DNA of 18,421 nucleotides. Origin: Cloacimonetes bacterium UBA3900. Lineage in GTDB: Bacteria > Cloacimonadota > Cloacimonadia > Cloacimonadales > Cloacimonadaceae. Every line of letters starts with the position of its first letter. The first letter of the stretch is position 1. The DNA is taken from positions 17,914-36,334 of the forward strand of contig DGFM01000021.1 of the NCBI GenBank assembly GCA_002391675.1, given 5' to 3'. The notes under the pieces are model-generated. The model searched no databases and was not told the origin of the DNA. It saw only the letters and a list, made by a program, of their open reading frames with translations. This document shows positions 1 through 6,331 of this stretch, piece after piece. The translations under genes and the position numbers were made by a program.

Positions 1-129
1 AAAACCCAAGGGTTACGCATTCGGGCGCCAGGGAAACGCTAAGGTGGGAAAAGCAGGGTCAAAAGTCAAAGGTTGAGTCAAGGATCGGTTTTTGTAAAAC
101 AATTTTTTACCACAAATGGGGGATGTACG

Positions 130-148
130 GGCGCTCGCCTGGAGCGCC
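130..148. repeat. Hairpin GGCGCTC / GAGCGCC
   Basis: A seven-pair GC-rich stem (130-136 with 142-148) closes a five-base loop. A few T residues follow (TTCTTCTTA), so it could act as a weak plus-strand terminator for a gene left of the window. Membership in the palindrome set of this region is the simpler explanation. Confidence 0.4.
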
Positions 149-154
149 GTTCTT

Positions 155-304
155 CTTACGTATGTCCGCATCTCCATCACTTGCGAAGCCGCTCTTCTTT
201 CTTTCCACGAATGTACACGAATGGGGCGACTTTGTCGCAGTTGTGAGTAGTGAGTTGTGAGTTGTGAGCGGCTGCGCAAGTGATTGGGATGCAGATAGTT
301 ACGG
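155..304. repeat. Inverted repeat pair A enclosing heptamer and nonamer repeats
   Basis: The reverse complement of 174-194 matches 266-287 with one substitution and one insertion; both arms read GAGCGGCT, one variable base, then CGCAAGTGAT. Similarity continues more weakly outward to about 155 and 304 (GATGCGGACATACG against GATGCAGATAGTTACG). The arms enclose 71 bases holding two CACGAAT units (206-222), a 13-base palindrome (226-238) and four AGTTGTG-type heptamers (239-266). As RNA the arms could form a long stem. The strength of the match makes chance unlikely, but the function is unknown. Confidence 0.65.
226..266 (-). repeat. Composite cassette, left copy: four heptamers plus 13-base palindrome
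   Basis: Read on the minus strand from 266 to 226, four heptamers (CACAACT, CACAACT, CACTACT, CACAACT) are followed immediately by the palindrome GCGACAAAGTCGC, a five-pair stem with an AAA loop. The right cassette at 520-560 has the same architecture with different bases in the palindrome, so the order and spacing are conserved while the stem sequence has changed in a compensated way. Confidence 0.65.
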
Positions 305-395
305 GTTTTAGAACAGCAAACTTCGTTTGCTTGCGGCGCTTTGGCAAGCTCCGGCTACCTGGCTTCGCCGGCTTTGAGGATGCGGATAGTTGCGG
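287..395 (+). repeat. Direct repeat GGATGCRGATAGTTRCGG
   Basis: Positions 287-304 and 378-395 match at 16 of 18 bases, both following GGATGC, a purine, GATAGTT, a purine, CGG. A third, more degenerate copy follows at about 399-415 (GATGCGCACAGTT). The two differences are both A/G changes. Confidence 0.5.
316..330. repeat. Perfect palindrome with TTC loop
   Basis: GCAAAC, TTC, GTTTGC forms a six-pair stem with a three-base loop. It follows the same design as the palindromes at 226-238, 548-560, 591-607 and 614-626. Confidence 0.55.
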
Positions 396-430
396 CAGAG
401 ATGCGCACAGTTTTGGCTGTTTTCTTTTCC

Positions 431-457
431 CACGAATTACACTAATTACACGAATTA
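431..457 (+). repeat. Three tandem nonamers CACNAATTA
   Basis: Three contiguous nine-base units occur: CACGAATTA, CACTAATTA and CACGAATTA. A related pair, CACGAATGTA then CACGAATGG, lies at 206-224. Both sets follow a similar pyrimidine lead (TTCTTTTCC and TTCTTTCC), so the leader and repeat appear to have been copied together. This looks like one more dispersed module of the mosaic. Confidence 0.6.
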
Positions 458-519
458 TTAATAATAAAGTCCACGGATATGGTACAAATGCTAAACCACT
501 GTCTCCCAGCTGCTTAAAT

Positions 520-560
520 AACAACTAACAACTGGCAACTAACAACTGCGGCGAAGCCGC
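520..560 (+). repeat. Composite cassette, right copy: four heptamers plus 13-base palindrome
   Basis: Four heptamers (AACAACT, AACAACT, GGCAACT, AACAACT; 520-547) are followed directly by GCGGCGAAGCCGC (548-560), a five-pair stem with a GAA loop. The cassette points opposite to the copy at 226-266. Both total 41 bases: 28 of heptamers and 13 of palindrome. Confidence 0.65.
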
Positions 561-590
561 CTGGTAGCCGGAGCTTGCCAAAGCGCCGCA

Positions 591-607
591 ATCAAGCGCA
601 GCTTGAT
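591..607. repeat. Perfect palindrome with GCA loop
   Basis: ATCAAGC, GCA, GCTTGAT forms a seven-pair stem with a three-base loop, starting where inverted repeat B ends. No T-run follows, so it does not look like an intrinsic terminator. Confidence 0.55.
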
Positions 608-613
608 GTTAAA

Positions 614-626
614 GCGGCGAAGCCGC
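614..626. repeat. Second exact copy of palindrome GCGGCGAAGCCGC
   Basis: This is identical to the palindrome at 548-560 but without heptamers in front of it. It shows that the 13-base unit can occur alone. GCCGCCTACC follows here (622-631) and occurs again at 663-672. Confidence 0.55.
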
Positions 627-652
627 CTACCTGCCGCCTTTTACAGAATCGC

Positions 653-680
653 TTGACAAATGGCCGCCTACCAGTAATTT
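653..680 (+). promoter_or_regulatory. Candidate promoter for the lepB block
   Basis: A perfect -35 hexamer TTGACA lies at 653-658, and after 16 bases TAATTT at 675-680 is a weak -10 match (3 of 6). Transcription would start near 687, giving a leader of about 34 bases to the lepB ATG. The -10 overlaps the right end of the repeat mosaic. The -35 is convincing and the -10 is not. Confidence 0.35.
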
Positions 681-720
681 GACCCTGCAAAATAAAAACC
701 ACTTAGGTACAGATATCAGC

Positions 721-1665
721 ATGAGAGAAAAGAAAGACCGTAAGTCATTGAGAAAAAAGATAGATCCGGCCAGGCAGGATTACACGATCACGCCGCTGCC
801 GGAGGGTGTGAAGGTACGCCGGCGCAAGCCTTGGCTGCAGGATTGGATTGAGGCCATTTTATTTGCCTTTGTGGTGGCGATGATCATCCGCAACTACACC
901 TTCCAAAACTTCGTAATCCCTTCATCTTCCATGGAGAAAACGCTGTTGGTGGGCGATTATCTGGTGGCCAACAAGCTCAAGTATTTCTTCACCGATCCCA
1001 AGCGTGAGGAGATCGTCACCTTCCGCTACCCGAAGATCGAAGAGGGCACGCCCGAGCATCCCGCTTCCAAAGGCGATTTTATCGAGATTTTCCATCCCAT
1101 TTACATCAATAAAGCCACTTCCTTCAGCAAATTTCCGCTCACCTTCATGCACATCACTTATTATGCGCGTAAAAACGTGGTAAAGCGGGTGATAGGTATG
1201 CCGGGAGACACTCTGGAGGTGCGAGATAAGATCGTCTATATCAACGGCGAACGCTTTGAGCGCGGTTATGAGTGTTACGATATTGCAGACCCCGCTCCAC
1301 CACTGTCCCCTGTACGGATTTTTGAACACCGCTACGCCCCCGGCGAGATGGACATCATCAGCCACAATCCCTGGTACAAAGACTACGTGGTGCAGCCAGA
1401 ACCCTCTGACAGCACAGAAGTTATACCCAATAGAGGTATCTTCAACCGGGATTGGTTTGGCCCCATCAGGATCCCGGAAGGTAAATACTTTGTTTTGGGA
1501 GACAACCGCGATGTGAGTGAGGACAGCCGTTATTGGGGCTTTTTGGACCGATCTGACATCACCGGCACACCGTGGGTGATCTTCTTTTCCAAAGGCATCG
1601 AATACAACAAGCTTTACGACGTGCCTCACACCAGATGGGACAGGATTTTCCGCTTAGCCCGATAG
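721..1665 (+). CDS. lepB: Signal peptidase I
   Basis: A membrane-anchored serine protease that removes signal peptides from exported proteins on the periplasmic side of the inner membrane. The 314-residue product starts with a strongly basic stretch of about 37 residues, then one membrane segment (about 42-56). It carries the family boxes: PSSSME with nucleophile Ser70, REEIVTFRYP, KRVIGMPGD with general-base Lys155, and GDNR at 260-263 followed by EDSRYWG. Ser70 and Lys155 lie 85 residues apart, against 55 in E. coli, so there is an insertion between them. A longer frame opens at a TTG at 679, but that lies on the candidate promoter and only ATG 721 leaves room for a leader. The Shine-Dalgarno sequence is weak. 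Its 3' end overlaps hemW by 31 bases. Confidence 0.95.
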   Translation: MREKKDRKSLRKKIDPARQDYTITPLPEGVKVRRRKPWLQDWIEAILFAFVVAMIIRNYTFQNFVIPSSSMEKTLLVGDYLVANKLKYFFTDPKREEIVTFRYPKIEEGTPEHPASKGDFIEIFHPIYINKATSFSKFPLTFMHITYYARKNVVKRVIGMPGDTLEVRDKIVYINGERFERGYECYDIADPAPPLSPVRIFEHRYAPGEMDIISHNPWYKDYVVQPEPSDSTEVIPNRGIFNRDWFGPIRIPEGKYFVLGDNRDVSEDSRYWGFLDRSDITGTPWVIFFSKGIEYNKLYDVPHTRWDRIFRLAR

Positions 1666-2783
1666 CAGTATATCTGCACAATCCTTTTTGCTTGAGGCCC
1701 TGCCCCTACTGTTCTTTTTACCGCGTCGCCTACCACCAAAAGCAACAAGCAGAGTATCTTGGGCTGTTGATCGAAGAGCTGAAGCTGTGGAAGCGTGAGA
1801 TTGGCCGTAAGATAAGCGCAAAAAGCGTCTATTTCGGAGGAGGAACGCCCGCGCTTCTGACCGCTGAGGGAATCAATAACATACTGCAAGAGATGCACTT
1901 GGAGCCGGATGCGGAGATCACTTTGGAGATCAATCCCATCCAGATCACGCCCACCTTTGTTCAAGAGCTGCAAGCCACCGCTGTCAACCGCATCTCCCTG
2001 GGCGTACAATCCTTTGATGATGAGATGCTTAGGCTACTGGGCAGAAGGCATCACGGCTCGGATATTCCCGCCAAAATGGAGCTGCTGCGGGATGCGGGAT
2101 ATGAGAATATCAGCCTGGACCTCCTCTATGGCTTGCCGGCACAGACGCCGGAAATGCTGCTAACCGATATAGAAGAGCTGCGAAAGCAAAAACCGCAGCA
2201 TATCTCCACCTATCTGCTTACCTTGGATGAAGATAGCCCCATGTTGCAGGATATAGAAAGCGGCAAAATACCACATCTTGCGAATGATGACCTGGCGGCG
2301 GATATGTATGAACTCGTCTGCGAGCTGCTGACCGGGGCGGGATATACGCACTATGAGATCAGCAATTTCTCTCTGCCCGGTTATGAAAGCAGACACAACC
2401 TAAGCTACTGGCACAGCGAACCTTATCTGGCTCTCGGCGCTTCGGCCTCCGGCTGGCTTCCGCCCTGGCGTTACGACAATCCGGCTTCCATCCGCAAACA
2501 TCAAAACAACATCCGAAAGCAAGTGTTGATGCCGCACAAAAAGCGGCGGCAAGGCAAGGCTGCTGAGGAAGATTATCTGATGATGGGCTTGCGTCTGACC
2601 CAGGGGATTGACAGGGCAGATTTTGAGCGGCGTTTTGGCCGGGACGTGACGGAAGGCAGGGAAAAGACGATGGGTAAGCTGTTGTTCTGCAGGATGATAG
2701 AGTTGGATGACAATTGGTTGCGCTTGAGCGAAAGTGCGCTGTTTATCTCCAATGTCGTGATCGGGGAGCTGATGTGGCGCTAA
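1635..2783 (+). CDS. hemW: Radical SAM heme chaperone HemW
   Basis: A radical S-adenosylmethionine protein of the coproporphyrinogen-oxidase-like family, thought to deliver heme to membrane enzymes. Residues Cys19, Cys23 and Cys26 (CX3CX2C) would bind the 4Fe-4S cluster. GGGTP and LGVQSFDDE follow as the SAM-binding core, and the C-terminal third is a HemN_C-like domain. Two features favour HemW over the true oxidase HemN: CSF rather than a fourth cysteine after the cluster motif, and HNLSYW at 254-259, matching the HNXXYW motif proposed for heme binding in HemW. ATG 1635 is the latest ATG that keeps the conserved start of the domain; it overlaps lepB and lacks a clear ribosome-binding site, so translation is probably coupled. 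The product has 382 residues, normal for the family. Confidence 0.92.
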   Translation: MGQDFPLSPIAVYLHNPFCLRPCPYCSFYRVAYHQKQQAEYLGLLIEELKLWKREIGRKISAKSVYFGGGTPALLTAEGINNILQEMHLEPDAEITLEINPIQITPTFVQELQATAVNRISLGVQSFDDEMLRLLGRRHHGSDIPAKMELLRDAGYENISLDLLYGLPAQTPEMLLTDIEELRKQKPQHISTYLLTLDEDSPMLQDIESGKIPHLANDDLAADMYELVCELLTGAGYTHYEISNFSLPGYESRHNLSYWHSEPYLALGASASGWLPPWRYDNPASIRKHQNNIRKQVLMPHKKRRQGKAAEEDYLMMGLRLTQGIDRADFERRFGRDVTEGREKTMGKLLFCRMIELDDNWLRLSESALFISNVVIGELMWR

Positions 2784-4162
2784 CCGAATTGCGTTTACTT
2801 CTGGCCGAGGCGCTGCAGGGCTCCGAGCTTTTGGAGAAAAGCTACTTTGCCGGCGGAGCGGTGCGCGATTATCTGCTTTTTGGAACCGGATATGAGCTGG
2901 GCCCGGATGTGGATATCGCAGTTGAAGTCCCTGAAGGTGGCCGGCTTTTGGCTGAGCTGATTCATGAGAGATTAAACACCTCAAAGCCCGTGGTCTACAA
3001 TACTTTTGGCACGGCGTCCGTGGTTTTGGACGGCCTGAGCCTGGAATTTGTGCACACGCGCAAGGAGTCCTACCGCCAGCACGATCGCAAGCCGGAGGTG
3101 AGCTTTGGCACCCTGAAAGAAGACGCTCTGCGCCGGGATTTTGGCATCAATGCGCTGTATATGAAGATTTCCGATGGCAGCATCCTGGACCCCGGCGGCA
3201 AAGGACTGCATGATATAGAAAACAGGATCATCGCCTGCGTGGATGATCCAAACAGGGTGTTCAGTGAAGACCCGCTGCGGCTCTTGCGTGCCATCCGTTT
3301 TGCCTCGCGCCTGGGCTTTGAGATAGAGCCTCAGACTTATGAGGCCATCGTAAGAGACAGAGAGCAGCTGGAGCACATCTCGCAAGAGCGCATCGCCATG
3401 GAATTTGAAGCGATGCTCCTGGAAGAAGAAGCCGGAAAGGTTGTCGCCGCAATCCGGCTCCTGGCCGATACGGGCATCCTGGCTGTCATCCTGCCGGAAG
3501 TGGATGCCTTGAGAGGACTTACGCAGAATAAATATCATCATCTGGATGCTTTTGAGCATACGCTTTTGGTGCTGCAGAATAGCGAGCCCACCCTGATCGC
3601 ACGTTGGGCGGCGTTGCTGCACGATATTGGCAAGGCACACACCAAGAGCTTTAAAGCGGATGGCTCCGTCACCTTCATCGGGCATGACAAACTGGGCGCC
3701 ACCATGGCTTACGAGCTGCTGAGGCGCTTTTCCGTGCCAAAGCGAAGCCGTGAACTCATCTCCAAACTGGTGGGTGGGCATATGGTTTTCAAGCAAAGCG
3801 GTGAAGAGGGTTTGCATATCAAAGACAGCACGCTGCTGAGGCTGGCAGATAGATACAAAGACGATCTCTGGCTGCTGCTGGACTTGGTGGAGGCAGACAA
3901 TTCTGCGCACGCACCACAGTATCGGATGCCAAAGCAGGTGGTCTGCCTCAGGCGCCGTTTTGCACAGCTAAAATCAAACTTGCCAAGATTTAACTTGACA
4001 GGTAGGGACTTGTTGCAGGAGTTTGGTATTTCTACCTCAAGAAAGGTGGGAGAGCTCTTGCAGATTGCCAAACAGACCTGGTATGAGGACCCGGGTTTGG
4101 GCAAAAAACAGCTTTTGGAGCTTATCAGACCTTTGGTTGAAAACGATAAGGAGATACCTTGA
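2774..4162 (+). CDS. cca: CCA-adding tRNA nucleotidyltransferase with HD domain
   Basis: A class II nucleotidyltransferase of the CCA-adding / poly(A) polymerase family, which builds or repairs the 3' CCA of tRNAs. The head holds GGAVRD (27-32) and the metal-binding pair Asp45/Asp47 in DVDIA. RRDF (120-123) and the nucleotide-selecting region (DPLRLLRAIRFASRLGF) come next. From about residue 260 there is an HD phosphohydrolase domain with His283-Asp284 in LLHDIGK. I chose GTG 2774 because GGGGAG sits seven bases upstream and the start overlaps the hemW stop by ten bases; the longer TTG-started frame adds only non-conserved residues. The product is 462 residues. The one tRNA in this window already encodes CCA, so repair of tRNA ends may be the main task. 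A poly(A) polymerase role cannot be excluded. Confidence 0.9.
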   Translation: MALTELRLLLAEALQGSELLEKSYFAGGAVRDYLLFGTGYELGPDVDIAVEVPEGGRLLAELIHERLNTSKPVVYNTFGTASVVLDGLSLEFVHTRKESYRQHDRKPEVSFGTLKEDALRRDFGINALYMKISDGSILDPGGKGLHDIENRIIACVDDPNRVFSEDPLRLLRAIRFASRLGFEIEPQTYEAIVRDREQLEHISQERIAMEFEAMLLEEEAGKVVAAIRLLADTGILAVILPEVDALRGLTQNKYHHLDAFEHTLLVLQNSEPTLIARWAALLHDIGKAHTKSFKADGSVTFIGHDKLGATMAYELLRRFSVPKRSRELISKLVGGHMVFKQSGEEGLHIKDSTLLRLADRYKDDLWLLLDLVEADNSAHAPQYRMPKQVVCLRRRFAQLKSNLPRFNLTGRDLLQEFGISTSRKVGELLQIAKQTWYEDPGLGKKQLLELIRPLVENDKEIP

Positions 4163-5409
4163 AAAGACTTTTGCAGATTGTGCTGCTGATGATCATCTGT
4201 AGCTCTTTGAGTGCTGAGCTGCTGATACCGATGGACCTCAGTCAGACAAACCACCTCAAAGCCTATGGCGTGGCCTTCGCTGCGCTCAAGCGGCAGCACG
4301 TGGTTCAATGGCTGCTAAACTACCGTGGTGGTAGCTTTTTGATGAATGACGACGCCGAGCTGCAGGCTTTGTGCAATATCCGGGGTGTGCGCTTTGAAGT
4401 GATAGGCTCCGCCGATGTTGCCGGCATCATGAGCGAGATCCAGGACGCCAATATGGAGGCAATTGTGCTGGAGAAAGAGCCCAAGATCGCAGTCTACATC
4501 CCGCCCAATGCCTTGCCCTGGGATGATGCGGTGACACTGGCTCTGGAGTATGCCGAGGTGGATTATGACAGATTTTGGGACGACGAGGTCCTGGACGGCA
4601 GGCTCAAGGATTATGACTGGCTGCATCTGCATCATGAGGATTTTACGGGGCAATTTGGCAAGTTTTATGGCTCCTATCGCAACAGCGCCTGGTATCAAAA
4701 CGATGTGAAAGTCAACAACGCTATGGCGCAGAGGCATGGATTTGACAAGGTTTGGAAGCTCAAACACGCGGTGGCGCAGAAGATACGCGAGTTTGTCTTT
4801 GAGGGCGGATTTATGTTTGCCATGTGTGCGGCGACGGATACCTTCGATATCGCCATGGCCGCCTATGGCGTGGACATCGTGCACGCACTCATAGACGGGG
4901 ATGGCATCGATCCGCAATACAAGGAAAAGCTGGATTACAGCCGCTGCTTCGCCTTTGAAAACTTCAATCTGATCACCGACCCCTATATCTACGAATTTTC
5001 GGATATCGACGCCAGTGACTACTCGAGGCTGCGGGGTGCGGAAGGCGATTACTTCCAGCTCTTTGACTTCAGCGCCAAATACGATCCCGTGCCCACCATG
5101 CTCACGCAATGCCACACCAATATCGTCAATGGCTTTTTGGGACAGACCACTTCCTTCTTTAAAGACAAGGTCAAAAAAAGCGTGATCATCCTGGCCGAAG
5201 TACCCGGCGCAAATGAGGTTAAATATATCCACGGCAACATTGGCAAGGGCACCTTCACCTTTTATGGAGGCCACGATCCGGAAGATTATCAGCATCGGAT
5301 CGGCGACCCGGAAACCATCCTGGAACTGCATAAAACCTCGCCGGGTTACCGCTTGATCCTCAATAACATCCTCTTCCCCGCAGCTCAGAAAAAAGAGCTC
5401 AAGACTTAA
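4159..5409 (+). CDS. Conserved periplasmic protein, glutamine-amidotransferase-like; often mislabelled asparagine synthetase B
   Basis: Function unknown. The product has 416 residues with a signal peptide (hydrophobic 4-17, likely cut after Ala19), so it should act in the periplasm. It opens with LLIPMDLSQTNHLKAYG and has conserved-looking blocks HLHHEDFTG (156-164), GGFMFAMCAATDTFD (216-230) and YGGHDPEDYQHR (about 369-380). A cysteine after a glycine-rich strand (Cys223) and a late GGH motif (His372) resemble the class I glutamine-amidotransferase / ThuA fold; that is inference. I recall relatives in Bacteroidota labelled asparagine synthetase B, but no AsnB domain is present. The start is TTG 4159, supported by AAGGAG five bases upstream and a four-base overlap with the cca stop. 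It precedes the MCE gene by 19 bases, suggesting a shared envelope role. Confidence 0.85.
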   Translation: MKRLLQIVLLMIICSSLSAELLIPMDLSQTNHLKAYGVAFAALKRQHVVQWLLNYRGGSFLMNDDAELQALCNIRGVRFEVIGSADVAGIMSEIQDANMEAIVLEKEPKIAVYIPPNALPWDDAVTLALEYAEVDYDRFWDDEVLDGRLKDYDWLHLHHEDFTGQFGKFYGSYRNSAWYQNDVKVNNAMAQRHGFDKVWKLKHAVAQKIREFVFEGGFMFAMCAATDTFDIAMAAYGVDIVHALIDGDGIDPQYKEKLDYSRCFAFENFNLITDPYIYEFSDIDASDYSRLRGAEGDYFQLFDFSAKYDPVPTMLTQCHTNIVNGFLGQTTSFFKDKVKKSVIILAEVPGANEVKYIHGNIGKGTFTFYGGHDPEDYQHRIGDPETILELHKTSPGYRLILNNILFPAAQKKELKT

Positions 5410-5428
5410 GGCCCCGGAGGCAGTAAAC

Positions 5429-6331
5429 ATGAAAAAGTTTTATCCAAATATCAGGAGCGTTCAGCTCAGAGTGGGCATCTTCACGGTGGCCATCATCCTC
5501 GTCTTTGTGTTTTCCTACCTGTGGTTTACAAACCGCCTCAGCACACGTTCGCAGCAGGATTTGAGGGTCAGCTTTGAAAACGTTGCCGGCCTGGAAGTGG
5601 GCGATAAGGTGATGTTCAGGGGTATGGAGGTGGGGCGCGTGAAAGCGGTGGAGCAGCAGGGCGAGAGAGTGGTGGTAAACTCACGCATCCGCCGGGACGT
5701 CCGCCTCAAAGAAGGCAGCAGCTTCAGCATAGACAGTTCTTCCCTGATGGGCGGCGTGGCGCTGAATATCCTCCCCGGTGAAGGTAGCGGCTGGCTGGAT
5801 TTGAGCAAGGTGCAATCCGGCAGCGCCGCTTCGGGCATCATGGGCGTGGTCTCACAGGCGGAAACTGCGATCAGGAGTTTGGAAGATATACTGCTGCGGC
5901 TGAAAGAGGAATCCGGTATGATAGACAAGGGTGAAAGGCTGATCGACGACGCCTCCTCCACCATCAGAAACGTGGATGGCAAGGCAGATCAGCTGGCCGC
6001 AGACTTCTCGCTCACCCTCAAAAAACTGGACAGGCTGAGCGGTAATATCGACGCCCTCATTGCCAGCAATGCAGACAGCCTCAACAAAGCCATCGGAGGC
6101 ACGCCAGCTGCACTTGCCGGCTTGCATGAGACGCTGGACAGCCTGCGGGTTTTGAGCGCTAAAGTGAGCCAAACCATGGGCAAAATCAATTCATCCACGG
6201 GCACGGCGGGAATGCTGGTGAACGACGATGAACTCTATACAAAAGCTTTACAATCCATAGAAAATCTGGACGCCTTGGTGCAGGACATAAAGAAGCACCC
6301 CAAGAAGTATGTTAAATTTAGCCTTTTCTAA
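5429..6331 (+). CDS. MCE/MlaD-family lipid-transport protein
   Basis: A single-pass inner-membrane protein whose MCE domain, in known relatives (MlaD), forms rings that carry phospholipids between membranes. The 300-residue product has a membrane segment at about 15-33, one MCE domain at about 42-118 (VAGLEVGDKVMFRGMEVGRV and the SLMGG region), then a long helical tail, partly amphipathic, that could extend through the periplasm. The start is ATG 5429 with CGGAGG eight bases upstream. The usual MlaE permease and MlaF ATPase genes are absent from this window. They must lie elsewhere, or this protein works with other partners. Its 3' end overlaps the barrel-fusion gene by 23 bases, implying coupled translation and a functional link to an outer-membrane partner. 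Confidence 0.9.
   Translation: MKKFYPNIRSVQLRVGIFTVAIILVFVFSYLWFTNRLSTRSQQDLRVSFENVAGLEVGDKVMFRGMEVGRVKAVEQQGERVVVNSRIRRDVRLKEGSSFSIDSSSLMGGVALNILPGEGSGWLDLSKVQSGSAASGIMGVVSQAETAIRSLEDILLRLKEESGMIDKGERLIDDASSTIRNVDGKADQLAADFSLTLKKLDRLSGNIDALIASNADSLNKAIGGTPAALAGLHETLDSLRVLSAKVSQTMGKINSSTGTAGMLVNDDELYTKALQSIENLDALVQDIKKHPKKYVKFSLF

Larger units (their letters stand above)
331..591. repeat. Inverted repeat pair B, about 40 bases per arm
   Basis: Positions 331-370 and the complement of 549-591 are nearly identical over 40 bases. Both begin TTGCGGCGCTTTGGCAAGCT, continue CCGGCTACC and end GGCTTCGCCG; the right copy has three extra bases near one end. The enclosed 178 bases hold nonamer repeats (431-457) and heptamer repeats (520-547). 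The left copy also contains an internal stem, GCTTGC at 329-334 with GCAAGC at 344-349. Two long near-identical arms in opposite orientation are direct evidence of duplication and inversion of one unit. Confidence 0.75.
53..688. repeat. Noncoding mosaic of nested inverted repeats, palindromes and short tandem repeats
   Basis: The stretch before lepB shows no convincing gene: its open frames are short, lack ribosome-binding sites and run through the repeats. It is instead built from repeated pieces. An 11-base inverted repeat (GCAGGGTCAAA at 53-63, its complement at 678-688) brackets the block. Inside are two larger inverted-repeat pairs, two composite cassettes of four heptamers plus a 13-base palindrome, nonamer repeats, and several perfect hairpins with three-base loops. 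These parts are listed separately below. The bracket suggests a unit with ends, such as a non-autonomous miniature element, but no target-site duplication or transposase is visible. A stack of dispersed intergenic repeats is an equally good reading. Positions 1-52 show only a small palindrome at 3-14 and nothing else I can name. Confidence 0.6.

Noticed and set aside
13..528. Small open frames in the repeat region (13-279 and 177-524 minus, 280-528 plus)
   Set aside because: They run through the repeat modules, have no ribosome-binding sites and encode low-complexity or unrecognisable sequence.
53..688. CRISPR array
   Set aside because: Repeats are short, of several different kinds, in both orientations and without regular spacers; no cas genes are nearby.
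679..720. TTG at 679 as the lepB start
   Set aside because: It overlaps the candidate promoter and the closing inverted repeat and adds 14 residues with no family similarity; ATG 721 is more likely.
922..1629. 235-codon minus-strand frame opposite lepB
   Set aside because: It is antisense to the conserved signal peptidase boxes and has no ribosome-binding site or family similarity.
1635..2783. HemN, oxygen-independent coproporphyrinogen III oxidase
   Set aside because: The cluster motif lacks the fourth cysteine of HemN and the HNXXYW motif of HemW is present.
4159..5409. Asparagine synthetase B
   Set aside because: Neither AsnB domain is present and the protein is predicted to be exported.
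4315..5430. 371-codon minus-strand frame opposite the periplasmic protein gene
   Set aside because: It is a shadow of a gene with a signal peptide, good ribosome-binding site and recognisable motifs; the antisense product resembles nothing.
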